Shown: positions 49,283 through 60,720, numbered from the stretch's first letter. The stretch: 64,000 nucleotides of DNA from Protula sp. h YS-2021 (GCA_949752745.1 OX457029.1:9773511-9837510), one strand, 5' to 3'. Notes: generated by a model not told the origin, from the letters alone. Numbers and translations are program-made.

Positions 49283-51821
49283 TCATCGGTTATAAACATA
49301 ATTGCAACAAAGTTTATTATTGAGGAACCTCAAGCTGAGTGTGGTGTTCCCACGATATTTTTCTTGCACCGCTTCCCAATAAGCATTATAAGTAGGAAAT
49401 CTAATACTAAGCTATCCATGCAATTCTTCCAAAAGTTATTTTGGTCTCCTCTAGGAATGAGAAACCTAGTATCAGCCAATCCAATTCAAGTTGTTCTTTT
49501 TTGTGATAGTAATGAGCAGATTTAGGCGGATTTATCTCTCACAGTTTTGCAAGTAACAGGTATTACTGTCATTGACTGAGTCACTTCCTCCCTACGTGGT
49601 GTGGACTACTCCCTAGTGCGCTTGTCACTCTACTTGATATCTCAAATGCTTATGCTTTAAATTGAATTGAACATTGTTTTAAAACTTCTAGCTCAAAATT
49701 AACTCAAAATCTGACCAAGGGTTTAGTAAAACAGTCTAACATCATTGAAGGTTGGATTGACTTTAACTTTGGCAAAATTAGAGTGAAGAGTGTTTATTAA
49801 ACATTCTTGAAAATAGCCTTAAAACCAGCTAGTTTATTTTGCAGAGCGTATCAAAACATCTTATATGTGTTCATTACACAGAAAAGAAATTTATTTAGCT
49901 GGTATCCGATACTGTGGGATTATGCCAGTATTATGACTATTCCACTGGCTATGTCTTGAAGTTCACATATATATGCATATAACCTCGTGTTAAGCTCTCG
50001 ACATACAGCACGTTTCATATCTAAATTAGGCACTTTTCCTAAAAAATAAAAGCCCTGCTGTTATAATCATGTAAAGGGATATCGAACTGAAAATCAACTC
50101 TGTATTGTGACCAAGCAACGAAAGGACTTCAAGGATAATTTGTCCAATAAGTGTAAAACAATCGTTCTCAAACATATTCCATAGTCCTCACAAGAAGGCA
50201 TTACATTTTGTAATTAGTAAACCACTTAGTTTGTCTGTCAGGGTAGACATTTCTTGCCGGTATGTCTTATTCTCTTCTTATGCTTTTGAGCGGTGGCTCT
50301 CTGCCTTGTTAGATATGTTTGTTTTCATAACCAAATAGTCTTTTGGTTGGTTTTTAACTATCTGTAGGACTGATCCAGTCGACCCGGTGACATTAAGATT
50401 CCCAAGGTCCGTGTTTTTTCCTGACACATAGGAGACTTGAAAACTGTCATATATGGTGCACTGGCGGTATCAATATTCTGTTCTTTCCAGACGAAACAAG
50501 GACTCGGTGTCAAGATCCTTTTTCAATAAATCTGAGATTCTACATGTGATTGGTAGTATTTGGTTGTTCGTAATCGGCTCATGCATATTTAGTTATAGGC
50601 ATGAAAATGAGTACGTAAGAGTGGAGAGAGTGTTTCTTCAAGATGAACTTTTAACTGCATATCTCCTAAGTAGCATAGGCATACATTTATTTAAAGTTAA
50701 ACATTTTAGGAAGACAAGCAACAAGTCTGTTATATAACATGGGCATAAATTAAATAAATACTTTTTTGCACTAATACACACATAATCGATATTTGTGCTG
50801 TTAGACGGGAAAAAACTTGTACCCCTCCAAATCTAACAGTTCCAGCCTACTACCTTCTGAAAATTGGCATCATCTTTAAAACCTTGGTACGGCTTCAATT
50901 TCTGTCTGAGCTGTGATATAATAATTGTAATGATAATTTTGATAAGACTCCGCTTTCTGACATCTATACAATATTAGATTGTTATTAGGGACAGACGTCT
51001 CGCCAGTGATGCAGACAGAATGCGTGAAATTGACTGAAATAATTTTGGCGAAAGGTTGCAAGTAAGCAAAACATTCAAACTTTGAAGAAAGCGGATGTGC
51101 GGTAGCCACCAAATACTAGCATCTATTATCAATAAAAAAGAGAAATGCTTCCACTGACACATCGATACTGTTGCACATTGATACCGAACATCCGTACCCT
51201 TCGAACTTGAAGTGTTTGTCAGTAAAATGTTCTAGTAAGCAACGTTATAATCGTGTTGATTCGTTCTCTATTACTAATGCACCAGGTGATGGTTTGTTAG
51301 AACCTTTTTCTCCATATCGCTAACGTTTATGGATGATGGGGAAAACATAACCTAAATAAATTGCCAATTACAGTGTCTTTTATTTAATTGGAAAAAATGT
51401 ACTGGAATGACATGACTAATGATTAAGCCTTTGTAGCGCAACACTCTTAAGCTAAACTGAAAAAAACCTTTAACTTTTTATATATGTATTCCAGTACGAT
51501 TAATGTGTATCTGTTGTGCATCAAGCTAAATGCTATAGACGCACAATGCAAATTATTTTAGCAGCGTATTTTTCCAGTCTTTTAGATTTGGCAGACAAAG
51601 ACATTAATAATAAATATCAAAATGCAATTACTTGCACCAAATTATCTGAAACGTATACGTGTGAAAACAAGTATAGAGTGTAGTATATTGAATTCCATTT
51701 TTTCAGCTATTCATTTACAAGAGGAGCACCAAGTAGAAAATTATCAAACCAGCTACCTCTTTCCCATGCTATATTTGCTACTTGCATCGTTCAATAAACC
51801 ACATTTATGTCCATGTAGATA

Positions 51822-52351
51822 CACCAGACCCCGGGATCGGACCACCCGTAAATAGGACCACCCCGGAAATCGGACCACTTTTCGGCATAACCGAATGTAT
51901 CCCATTGGTTTCTATTACTAAGGAACCCCAGAAATCGGTCCACCCCGCAAATTGAACCATTGGACCACTTTTCTGAGTCCCCAACATAGACAGAACGCCA
52001 GAAATTGGACCAACCAAAATGGACTAATTTGTTGTGAAAAATCATAAATAAAGCTTATTGTCAGTAGACTATTCAGATTTTGTTGCCTTAGATTGAAATA
52101 TCCATATTGATTTATTCTGTGTCAGACTCTTTTAGTCTCCAGATTATGTAGATTTGGCTGTAAAATTGATGTAAAAACTGATTATTGTTTTTGGTCAGAT
52201 TTGATAGCCTTCAGATTTTTTCGACCCAAGTGTAAATATGAATGGCCACTGAATTATCTTGTGAACAATAGATCGGCTGCAAGTACAAAGTTTACGATTA
52301 TAGAACAGAAAGATGCGTAAGGCACTCTTACACATAAAATTTGCCCACTGG

Positions 52352-52427
<76 letters not shown>

Positions 52428-52507
52428 ACCTCAGAAATTGGACCAACCCGGAAATCTGACCACTTTTGGCCAGTCCCGTAGGTGGTCCGATTTCCGGGGT
52501 TCCAGTG
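51822..52507. mobile_element. 686-bp non-autonomous TIR element with ggaccac modules
   Basis: The left end reads caccagaccccgggatcgg and accac. The right end, on the minus strand, reads cactggaaccccggaaatcg and gaccac. TA flanks both ends (51820-51821 and 52508-52509). Subterminal modules ggaccaccccggaaatcgga occur in several direct and inverted copies at 51859-51883, 51932-51947 and 52430-52490. A (TA)n tract at 52353-52423 sits in the middle. No transposase. Probably mobilised in trans, or derived from the arms of a larger TA-targeting transposon. Confidence 0.7.
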
Positions 52508-52738
52508 TAGCTATTTCAGGTTTTGTTCGTACCCGTATGGTATAAAGAATATGCAATTTTAGTTTGAGAGAAAAGGTACAAGTTTCTCTACTCGGACTCG
52601 TCAATTCCTTTAATATATAAATTATTTTTGTCAAGGAGATTATTGGCAACTTCTGGTTTGACATTTTTACGATTAGATTTTGTAAAAATTTTATCTGCCT
52701 TTTTACAACACTTTATACTGATATACGGGAAGCATTGC

Positions 52739-52774
52739 ATGGAAATAGTTACATTGCTACAACTGGCACAATGA
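52739..52774 (+). promoter_or_regulatory. Upstream ORF overlapping the kringle gene start
   Basis: An 11-codon frame starting at ATG 52739 ends with TGA at 52772-52774. It overlaps the main ATG at 52771 as ATGA. It could reduce or gate translation by reinitiation, if the mRNA includes it. Confidence 0.4.
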
Positions 52775-54681
52775 AGAGAAAGGTTATCATTTTGGGAGTT
52801 ATCGGTGCTGTATCTTCCATATCTCTGTTAATGGTATTATATTTGACACGATTTAATTCATCAGGTATGAGTTTCACAGGCTACATATTTTACATGATTA
52901 TATTTTCCAGGTACGACTGTTTGTCGTGTTCTGATCAGCACCATTTTTAATTTCTGAAAAGAATAAAAGTAATTTTTAACCGTGTAAATCTGTCATCTGT
53001 AGCTGTTAAATATTACATATTAAGATTAACCTTTTACTTTTGCATTTTGGTTAAAATAAAGTATCCGCCACAATAAAGGCAACCAAGTGATTTTTAAACG
53101 GGTATTTGTGGTGGTATATGTGCATATATACAACCCATTTAGGGTTTTCCGTCAAAAAAATAGTTTTATTGTTGAAATGTCTAATATGTTACTCTAATAC
53201 GTTATTGATATTTGGAATTGATTTCATGTCGGTAGAAGAGGCATATGTTGATACACAAACTGCGACATCAACCGTTGGCAATCTCATTATGACAGTTGAA
53301 AATGATCACACAGACACGAATGATAAGTTAGAAACGCATACTCCCTTTAGAGAAATATCAGGTGAATCCGTACTGCCTTTGAAGAACACAAAAACCGGCA
53401 TGATTTTACATTGAAACTTTCATATAGTTATTTGCTTAAACTAATATAGCAATAATATGCTACAGTTAACGATAATTTGAAATACACTATACGAAAAATT
53501 ATGTACCTTTTTTGGCACCTGGTGATATTATTTATTGTCGTTTTTCTAACATACTTCAGCTGCTCCAGAGTCGGAAATTACAGAGGCATCAACAAAGTCT
53601 AAGCTACCGTCCTCAAATAACACTGAATGGTATGATGGGATTGTGCGATCTCCAGGTCCGTATCACAAAATAACTGTCTTATATTTAATGAACTGTAAAC
53701 ATTAAGATAAGTGATAAGGCTAGTTCCTATGATAGTAGCTACCTTCAGTGTAATAAAAAGTCATATACGGTTGTGATATTTCTTTCGTATCGCACTATTC
53801 ATGAATTTTACTATCTTACTATTTAGCATTGTTTCGTCTTAACAACTTCTTAGCAACACATCAAGCCAAATAGAATCTTGGACAGTTATAAAAACTTCTC
53901 TGCTGCTTTGTGAAATTAAATGAAAAGAACACTCCTGTGACGCAAAGAAGGGATCAGACGTGTTGAATAGAAATACTCGGCTCTTTGTGATTTCAGTAAC
54001 ACCCAGGACGTCTTCTAGCTTTAAAATTATATGCAGTTATAAGCCACTCAATAGATTCTTTCCTCAGTTCGATACTTATATCATTGGGATTTTTATTAAT
54101 TATTCACTGAATTTTACATAGACTTGATTTTTCACACACTTTGTTTTTTAGCTACACAGTTTCTCACAGGCTGTTTTTCAGATACCTAGTTTCAGACATG
54201 CTTAGTTTCCACACATATTTCTCACACCATGTTCTTCATGCAATAAGTTTCATGTACACTTACTTTCTCACAGACTAAGATCTCTCATACACTTAAGTTC
54301 TCACACATAAATTAAACACACTTGATTGGTTACTCCTAAAACCAGCTCATCAACCATTCGGTTGTTCAGTTACCCAGTCTCACGCTAGGGCAAATATTTA
54401 CAAATAATGTCAGAACAGCATTTGATTAAACGCAATGAAAAATGAACGCTTTAGGTAAAACTTAATTTATTGAAATAAATGATTTTTTTTATGATTCGAA
54501 AAGGTCCCGAGTGCATAAACCATCGAAATATCATTGAATATTTTGGAAACAGCAGAACGTCTGCGTCGGGAAAAGCATGTTTGTGGTGGGAGGACGTGGT
54601 ATATTTTGATACTCTACGAATCTTTACCTTGCTCGACAATTTTCCAGATGAGTCATTCAATGCCTTGGCAAATAAATGCAG
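52771..54681 (+). CDS. Membrane-anchored kringle-domain protein, first four coding exons
   Basis: Exons inferred from matching phases and splice signals are 52771-52864 (ends phase 1, donor GTATGAGT), 53236-53361 (phase 1 to 1), 53560-53655 (phase 1 to 1, strong acceptor tttttctaacatacttcag) and 54504-54681 (phase 1 to 2, donor GTAAAC). Exon 1 encodes MKRK followed by one hydrophobic helix and then NSS, a signal anchor or uncleaved signal. Exons 2-3 encode a Thr/Ser/Glu-rich stalk. Exon 4 encodes the first half of a kringle: EC, then IIEYFGNSRTSASGKACLWW and finally NALANKC, the positions of Cys 1, 2 and 3. The second half (the usual PWC and two more Cys) must be in a later exon that I cannot find before 55.1 kb. 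The acceptor of exon 2 is weak. Kringles bind protein or lysine ligands; the role here is unknown. Confidence 0.65.
54118..54320. repeat. Degenerate tandem repeat in intron 3 of the kringle gene
   Basis: Variants of acttagtttctcacagac recur eight or nine times at 20-28 bp spacing. Confidence 0.65.
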
Positions 54682-55125
54682 GTAAACGTGCAACAGTTTA
54701 CTTATAATGGTAGTTTTTTTTGCCAATCATTCTTTACTGTTAACAGATACTTGCTAAACTATGGCTCATTTGAAATAGGCATATCATAATTGCATAGATG
54801 TTTATATTCTTTGTTGTACCTGATACTCTTGCTAATACTGTTACTCGGTACTATAATAAAAGATAATATATAATAAAAATAATATAATACTTACTAGAAT
54901 GATAAAAGTTAACCGGCTTTTGCTACTTTTCTACAAGTACTGTTGTAACCACTCTTGTGGTTCGTTATAAAATTTTTCATTATAATTCCACAACTGGTAT
55001 TTAAACTAAGATGTTACTATGGCCACATCATTTATGAGAGGCGTCGAACATTTTTATCTACGTGGCACCTTAAATATTTCATAAAATGTTCAGTACTAGT
55101 AGTAGGGAAATGACAGTTCTGGAAC
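54682..55125. other. Intron of the kringle gene, no exon recognised
   Basis: The sequence begins with the exon 4 donor. No phase-2 continuation encoding the missing kringle half was found before the Maverick-like DNA starts. Confidence 0.5.
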
Positions 55126-55180
55126 ACCCCCTATCCCCTACCCCCTACCCCCTACCCCCCCTATCCCCCTTCCCCCCCGG
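55126..55180 (-). repeat. C-rich tract, G-quadruplex potential on the minus strand
   Basis: Runs of four to seven C separated by tat, ta or tt (ctaccccctaccccc pattern) give at least seven G-runs on the other strand. It marks the start of the Maverick-like DNA. Confidence 0.8.
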
Positions 55181-55222
55181 GTCGACTGTCACCAGTAAGA
55201 AATTGTGAGGACCCCCCCCCTA

Positions 55223-55480
55223 GGGCTAAGAAAATTTTGCGATTTCAGCATAGTTATATGTTTCAGACGATTCTGAACAACTTCGGTTTTGAGGACAGCC
55301 CCCCCCCCCCGCCCAACCCGAGGGCTAAGAAAATTTTGCGATTTCAGCATAGTTATATGTTTCAGACGATTCTGAACAACTTCGGTTTTGAGGACCCCCC
55401 CCCCCATCCGTTGTATCAGAGCCCTACCCCCCCCCCCAGGGGTAAGAAAATTTTGCGCTTTCAACATAGTTATGACAACG
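55223..55480 (+). repeat. Tandem repeat, units 99 and 117 bp plus a partial copy
   Basis: Each unit starts g[g]gctaagaaaattttgcg and holds atttcagcatagttatatg and gttctgaacaacttcgg-like phrases. It ends with gaggac and a run of eight to ten C. Units start at 55223, 55322 and 55439; the third stops 10 bp before the TATA box. Low divergence suggests recent expansion or selection. It could be the upstream control or terminal repeat region of the element. Confidence 0.92.
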
Positions 55481-55489
55481 TCTGAGTGG

Positions 55490-55497
55490 TATAAAAG
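55490..55497 (+). promoter_or_regulatory. TATA box of the polymerase gene
   Basis: TATAAAAG followed by GGG lies 67 nt upstream of ATG 55557. The same octamer plus G-run is found ahead of the PC4-like gene (59227), which supports a shared promoter type. Confidence 0.7.
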
Positions 55498-55556
55498 GGG
55501 ATGTATGAGAACATATTTCAACCATTTCAGTTCAAGCAATTGGTGTGACAGCAACA

Positions 55557-58500
55557 ATGGCTGATAGTTCAGACTCACCAGTCTTATGCCATGAGTGTTA
55601 TGCAACATTTCCATCAGTGGAATTGTTGGAGTCGCATACATGCGCTGAAAATGAGATGAGAACTGTCGTGAAACGTGCTATTGAAGAGCTTGATCGACAG
55701 AATGAAGCAAAGAGACGAAAGATGGAGCAAGATGGCATTTTCATACCGAGTTCAGTTCTCTGCCATGGATGTAATGTAATACTTCCCTCAATGGATGTGT
55801 TTGATGTGCATACATGCACTCCACCTCAGGAAGAACAAACTGTAAAGAGGCGAAAGACGGGGCAAGTAGGGAAAGGCAGAAGGGTTAGTCTTGGTGAAAA
55901 CGCACAGGAAAAACGGTTTGAGCCCGACAATGGAACGGATTTACTGCTTGAAATGCGACAGCAAGAGAACCGTATCAAGACACATTTGCTGGAGACCTTA
56001 GAACATGGAATGAAATGGTACATTGTAGTGCATGCCCGCTTTAAAGAAAATGACACCAAATGCTGAAGGTATCATGATAGAACAAGTGGATAATGCATTT
56101 ATCAGCAGTCCAACGTATGCAGCGTACAATCCAGCGGATATTGATCAGGACTTACCAACAGCCTATAAAGAATTGTTTACCAAGTTTGATGAACATGAGC
56201 GACAAGGCTCTGGCTGGTTTCTGGATAATATACTGTACATTGAAGTACATACAGCTACGTCAGCATCTCTGGAAGCGAACAGTTTTATCCCGCTGCCGAA
56301 GAAAGTGAAGAATACGAAGGGTGTATTAAACATTCAGAATGATGACAACAAGTGCTTCTTATGGTCTGTATTGGCTCATGTCCACCCTCATAACGACAAC
56401 CCCCATCGCGTGAATCATTACACACCATTTGAGAAGGAATTAAAGGTAGAAGGCATGACATTTCCAACACCTATTACGGACATTCCAAGGTTTGAAAAGG
56501 AGAATGATGTGTCTATCAACGTGTTTGGATATGGACATGATGTAGTTGTTCCAATACAACTTAGTCGAAACGTCAGTGCAAGAGAAATTAACTTACTTAT
56601 GATTAGCAATGGTAAGAAAAGGCATTACTGCTTGATCAAGAATTTCAGCAGACTTATGGTCTACCGATCAAAGCATGATGGTGCAGCTTTTTATTGTTTC
56701 AACTGTCTTCACGGGTTTATACGACAAGATCTTATAGATGAACATCGTGAAGTGTGTGGCAAGCATGGAGCGCAACGTTTATCATTTCCCAAGGAACCTA
56801 TTATCAAGTTCAAGAATGTGGCTAAGCAACAGCGAGCACCGTTTGTAATTTATGCCGACTTTGAGACAAGTATCAACATCATCGTCCAAACAGCTTTGCC
56901 TATGTGGTTGTCAGTCAATATGAAACACGCGCACCAGTCGTGTATCGAGGAGACAATGCTGTAAAAGTCTTTTTAGACCATATGGTCAACGAGCGTGACC
57001 GTATTGTGCGCGGTTTAGAGATGCCGGTAGATATGGTGATGACCCATGAGGATCAAGAGAATTTTAAGAACGCCATCGATTGCTACATTTGTCATGAGCC
57101 TCTAGGAGCAGATCGTGTGAGAGATCATGACCATATCAATGGTAAATATCGCGGAGCAGCGCATAATGAATGCAACTTACAATTTCGACTTAGAAAGGAT
57201 AAGCAGGGCGATAAAGATTCTTTTATCATTCCTGTATTTTTCCACAATTTGCGAGGCTATGACAGTCACCCGATCATGGAGGAAATTGGGAAATTCAAAA
57301 ATGAAACGATTACGGTCATTCCCAACACCATTGAGAAATATATTGCATTCACCATGAGCCATCTGAAATTTACAGACAGCTTTCAGTTTATGAGTACCTC
57401 TCTACAGAAGTTAGTATCCAACCTTGCGGCAGAAGGGAAAGACAATTTCTACAACATGACGTCTCACATTCACGATAGTGACCAACAAGATTTACTTCTG
57501 AGAAAGGGAGTGTACCCCTATGATTACGTGGATGAGTCATCCAAGTTTGCTGAAACACAACCGTCCAAGGACAAGTTTTACAGTCTGCTCAGTGAAGAAG
57601 ACATCAGCGACGAGGATTATGCGCATGCGCAAAAGGTGTGGGATACATTCAACTGTACTACATTTGGCGAATACCATGACCTGTACCTGAAATCAGATGT
57701 GCTGCTGCTGGCTGACGTGTTTGAAAATTTTCGTCAAGTATGCCTTAACACATATGAATTGGATCCTGCCCATTATTATACAGCACCAGGACTGTCGTGG
57801 GATGCTATGCTAAAAGCGACGAAGGTGAAGTTGGAATTAATCACTGACATTGATATGTACCAAATGGTTAAACAAGGCCTACGTGGAGGAATATCTGTGA
57901 TCACGCACAAGTACGCGAAAGCAAATAATCCCTACGTGTCAAATTACAATTCTGAGATGCCAAACAACTACTTGATGTACCTGGACGCAAACAACTTGTA
58001 TGGCTGGGCCATGTCGCAAAGCATGCCGCGGCGTGGATTTATGTGGGTGAGCGAGCCTGAATCCCTTGACTTTATGGATGTGACTGAAGATGATGACATT
58101 GGGTACATTTTAGAAGTGGATTTAGAATACCCACATACAATCCATGATCGTCATAATCACTACCAAGTGGCTCCAGAACGGAAATGCGTCAAAGTAGAAG
58201 AATTGTCCGAGTACAGTCAGAAGTTACGGAAAGATCTGAACATGAAAGGCAAACCTGGTGAAAAACTCATACCTAACCTATACAACAAGAAGAAATATGT
58301 GCTTCATTATAGGAATTTGCAGCAGTACGTCTCACTGGGGTTGAAAGTTACCAAAGTGCACCGTGCTATTATGTTTGAACAGAGCAAATGGTTGGAGAAA
58401 TACATTACCTTGAACACGGAAAAGAGAAAATTGGCCCAGAACCCATTTGAGAAAGACTTCTTCAAACTCATGAATAATTCTGTGTTTGGCAAAACCATAG

Positions 58501-59231
58501 AAAATGTGAGAAAGCGAATCAATGTCGAACTTGTTCACAAAGAAAAGCGGTTCAAGAAACTCGTGGCTAAACCTTCTTTCCACAAATTTAAAATTTTCAA
58601 CGAAGATTTGACCGCCGTACATTTACGCAAAGTGGATTTGCTTCTTGATAAGCCCATTCAAGTTGGCTGCACCATTCTCGATCTCAGCAAAGTGCTTATG
58701 TTTGACTTTCATTACAATTACATCATGGTCAAGTAACCTAATGCCAAGTTGTTGTTCAGCGACACCGACAGTCTATGCTATGACATAGAAACGGAAGATA
58801 TCTACAAAGATATGCAGCAAGATGCTGACCTGTTTGACACAAGTGACTATCCGTCAGATCATTTCCTACATTCCAACGTGAACAAAAAAGTGCTTGGAAA
58901 AATGAAGGATGAGACGGTGGGCATCCCCATTGAAGAATTTGTTGGACTCAGACCGAAAATGTACAGTTTAATGTATGGCGGGAAAGACAAACATACGGCC
59001 AAAGGCATCACTCGAGCTTGTCAAAGACGTATGCAACATGTACAGTATAGAGACAGTTTACTCAACCAAACTCAAACGATGGCTACAGGACACATTATTC
59101 AAAGTCATGACCACCAGCTTTTTTCAGAGAAGTTGAAGAAAGTAGCCCTCTCTCCATATGACGACAAGCGGTACGTGCTGAATGGTGCCTATTCAACCTT
59201 GGCGCATGGACATTACAAAGCAACGTTATAA
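55557..59231 (+). pseudogene. Protein-primed family B DNA polymerase (PolB), three breaks
   Basis: This replicative polymerase of the element is read in four pieces: 55557-56066; from about 56050 to 56900 in the next frame; from about 56904 to a TAA at 58734-58736; and 58737-59231 in the same frame. The N-terminus has two CxxC..HxC zinc fingers (VLCHECYATF.., VLCHGCNVIL..). It is followed by the conserved NIQNDDNKCFLWSVLAHVHP region, a further finger (FYCFNCLHGF) and the exonuclease motif YADFET (56851). An endonuclease VII/HNH-like insert follows (CYICHEPLGADRVRDHDHING, 57081). Polymerase motif A is YLDANNLYG (57977), B is LMNNSVFGK (about 58466) and C is SDTDS (58758-58772). The frames shift near 56030-56066 and 56890-56960. 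The ends match the family's usual extent. All catalytic motifs survive, so decay is light. Confidence 0.9.
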
Positions 59232-59234
59232 AAG
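59227..59234 (+). promoter_or_regulatory. TATA box overlapping the polymerase stop codon
   Basis: TATAAAAG plus a G-run lies 62 nt before ATG 59289. Its TAA at 59229-59231 is also the polymerase terminator, a compact viral arrangement. Confidence 0.65.
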
Positions 59235-59288
59235 GGGGAGGTCCTCCAACGTAAGAGTTATTTGAGGTGTGAACATTGAAGCGTGAAC

Positions 59289-59657
59289 ATGGAACGTGAA
59301 AGTCGTAAAAGATCTGCAACTGATATGGATACTCTTGCAGATACAGTGAAAGACTTAAAAGTGAAAAATCCTACCACCACCATCAAGAAATTGAAAGTGG
59401 AGACGACGGCGACGACAGCACCAACACCACAGTCGTGGGATGGCATGCTTTCTCTAGGAAATGGAAAGTATATCAGGATTATGAAACAAAGCAATGAAGG
59501 TGTGGTAAACATTCGCAAGTACCTGAGAGATGAGGGGACTGGAAGAAACCGTCCTACGAAAAAGGGAATTTTGTTGACAATACCTGAATGTAAAATGTTG
59601 AAGAAGCAAGTGAAAGAAGTGGATAAAAGGCTTCGCAGACAAGAAGACAGCGCATAA
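59289..59657 (+). CDS. PC4/p15-like single-stranded DNA-binding protein
   Basis: This 122-residue protein starts at ATG 59289, with a Lys/Arg- and Thr-rich tail of about 50 residues. A PC4-type domain follows, about residues 54-112: a strand MLSLGNGKYIRIMKQ, then GVVNIRKYLRDE, GRNRPTKKGILLTI and a helix ECKMLKKQVKEV. PC4 proteins form dimers that hold single-stranded DNA and act as transcription cofactors. Here it probably serves replication or transcription of the element. It is intact, has its own TATA box and is followed 14 nt after its stop by the next gene. The assignment is by motif order only. Confidence 0.7.
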   Translation: MERESRKRSATDMDTLADTVKDLKVKNPTTTIKKLKVETTATTAPTPQSWDGMLSLGNGKYIRIMKQSNEGVVNIRKYLRDEGTGRNRPTKKGILLTIPECKMLKKQVKEVDKRLRRQEDSA

Positions 59658-59671
59658 CAAGGTGAAAAATC

Positions 59672-60043
59672 ATGAATGCATACATGTTTAACAATGGTGC
59701 TTACCTTACTGTAAATGATAGGAATGAAGTCATAATAGGTTCTCGAATAAGTTATCATCGGTTTAAACCAGAAGTGTGGAAAGACTTTAAAAACATACCG
59801 CTTGAAGCTGGGTTTGAACGTAGACTTGAAAATAAAGTGGAAGTGTTTGTGACTGAACATGATTCTAACATACGCGTGACATTTTGGAGAAATCTTTTAC
59901 AGGATTATCCAAAGGATTATAAGGGAGTTGTGCCAGATACACCATATACAGATATGATTCACTTTAATATCAAGAATTGGCGCGCAGTCTTACGATTCCT
60001 AGAAGTTATACAACATCCACTGTTTGACATCATCCGAACATAA
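59672..60043 (+). CDS. Small protein, possible divergent PC4 relative
   Basis: This is a 123-residue protein starting at ATG 59672. I do not recognise a family. It has an N-terminal strand-rich part (MFNNGAYLTVNDRNEVIIG) and a second half with EVFVTEHDSNIRVTFWR followed by IHFNIKNWRAVLRFLEVI. That last phrase, strand plus Trp helix, has counterparts in the two genes after it and resembles the end of the PC4 domain before it. No start-codon doubt and no lesion. Relationship to PC4 is an inference from pattern, not from sequence identity. Confidence 0.6.
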   Translation: MNAYMFNNGAYLTVNDRNEVIIGSRISYHRFKPEVWKDFKNIPLEAGFERRLENKVEVFVTEHDSNIRVTFWRNLLQDYPKDYKGVVPDTPYTDMIHFNIKNWRAVLRFLEVIQHPLFDIIRT

Positions 60044-60095
60044 AAAACGTCTTTGCAGAGAAGACAGCTCATAGTTGATCTGACTGTTGAACGAG

Positions 60096-60437
60096 ATGGA
60101 AGACTTTTTATCGGAATATGAACCAACTACACATGGATTCTCATATCTGAGAAGCTTATGTGATGACATTGTGTTAAGACATTTTGGAAAGTATATCATT
60201 CTATCACCTGACGAACAATCCGTGTTGAAAGACCATCTAGAGAGGCTGAGGATACCTGGCTTTCTTCTAAAACTCTCAGAGGATTTAGAAGTGCGTGTGA
60301 CTGAGAACTCTCTAGACGTGTTTGTACGATTTCGTCAGTATGACGAGCTTGCAGAACGATACGACTACATCACCCTCAACACAGTGGAATGGTACGCTCT
60401 GTTACAAGCATTGGATTGGAAAGAACCTGACGCTTGA
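60096..60437 (+). CDS. Small protein, possible divergent PC4 relative
   Basis: This is a 113-residue protein from ATG 60096. The first half is helical (SYLRSLCDDIVLRHFGKYI, LSPDEQSVLKDHLERLRIPG). The second half has LEVRVTENSLDVFVRF, then YDYITLNTVEWYALLQALDW, a strand-strand-strand-helix series with the same V-T-E and x-E-W-x-x-L pattern as the neighbours. The frame is intact. The next gene begins 25 nt after its stop. Confidence 0.6.
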   Translation: MEDFLSEYEPTTHGFSYLRSLCDDIVLRHFGKYIILSPDEQSVLKDHLERLRIPGFLLKLSEDLEVRVTENSLDVFVRFRQYDELAERYDYITLNTVEWYALLQALDWKEPDA

Positions 60438-60462
60438 ATTCAAAGAGGAAGGAGTGCAACTC

Positions 60463-60720
60463 ATGCGGGGCACCAAGTCCATTGAGCTGACACATCTCAT
60501 GTGTGTTATGGTGATGGACATTGACATAAATGATCATGGATATGAACTGAAACTGTCTGAACACGAAGATGTTAAAATGATAAAGTTTGGTAATGGACAG
60601 TGCTATGCTAGTTTTCATAGCATTTACAAACGTGGATGCAATGTCCATGATACATATATTAATTTAGATTGGTATGAATGGCATTTGTTTATCGATGTAT
60701 TGAATGGGTTTGTAAAATAA
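60463..60720 (+). CDS. Small protein, possible divergent PC4 relative
   Basis: The frame is open from upstream; the first suitable start is ATG 60463, giving 85 residues. It shows YELKLSEHEDVKMIKFGNGQ followed by SFHSIYKRG and YINLDWYEWHLFIDVLNGF, again a strand series ending in an E-W helix. FGNG echoes the LGNG of the PC4-like gene. It ends 40 nt before an AATAAA. The frame upstream of 60463 also reads as similar protein, so a longer start or a frameshift fusion with the preceding gene is possible. Confidence 0.55.
   Translation: MRGTKSIELTHLMCVMVMDIDINDHGYELKLSEHEDVKMIKFGNGQCYASFHSIYKRGCNVHDTYINLDWYEWHLFIDVLNGFVK

Larger units (their letters stand above)
48359..51821. other. Intergenic, two short tandem repeats, no gene recognised
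   Basis: Open frames stay under 95 codons without domains. The repeats at 48925-49118 and 49194-49282 are listed separately. Confidence 0.5.

Noticed and set aside
55237..55485. Proline-rich 82-codon frame and a 150-codon minus-strand frame
   Set aside because: They translate the C-tailed tandem repeats upstream of the polymerase gene on both strands.
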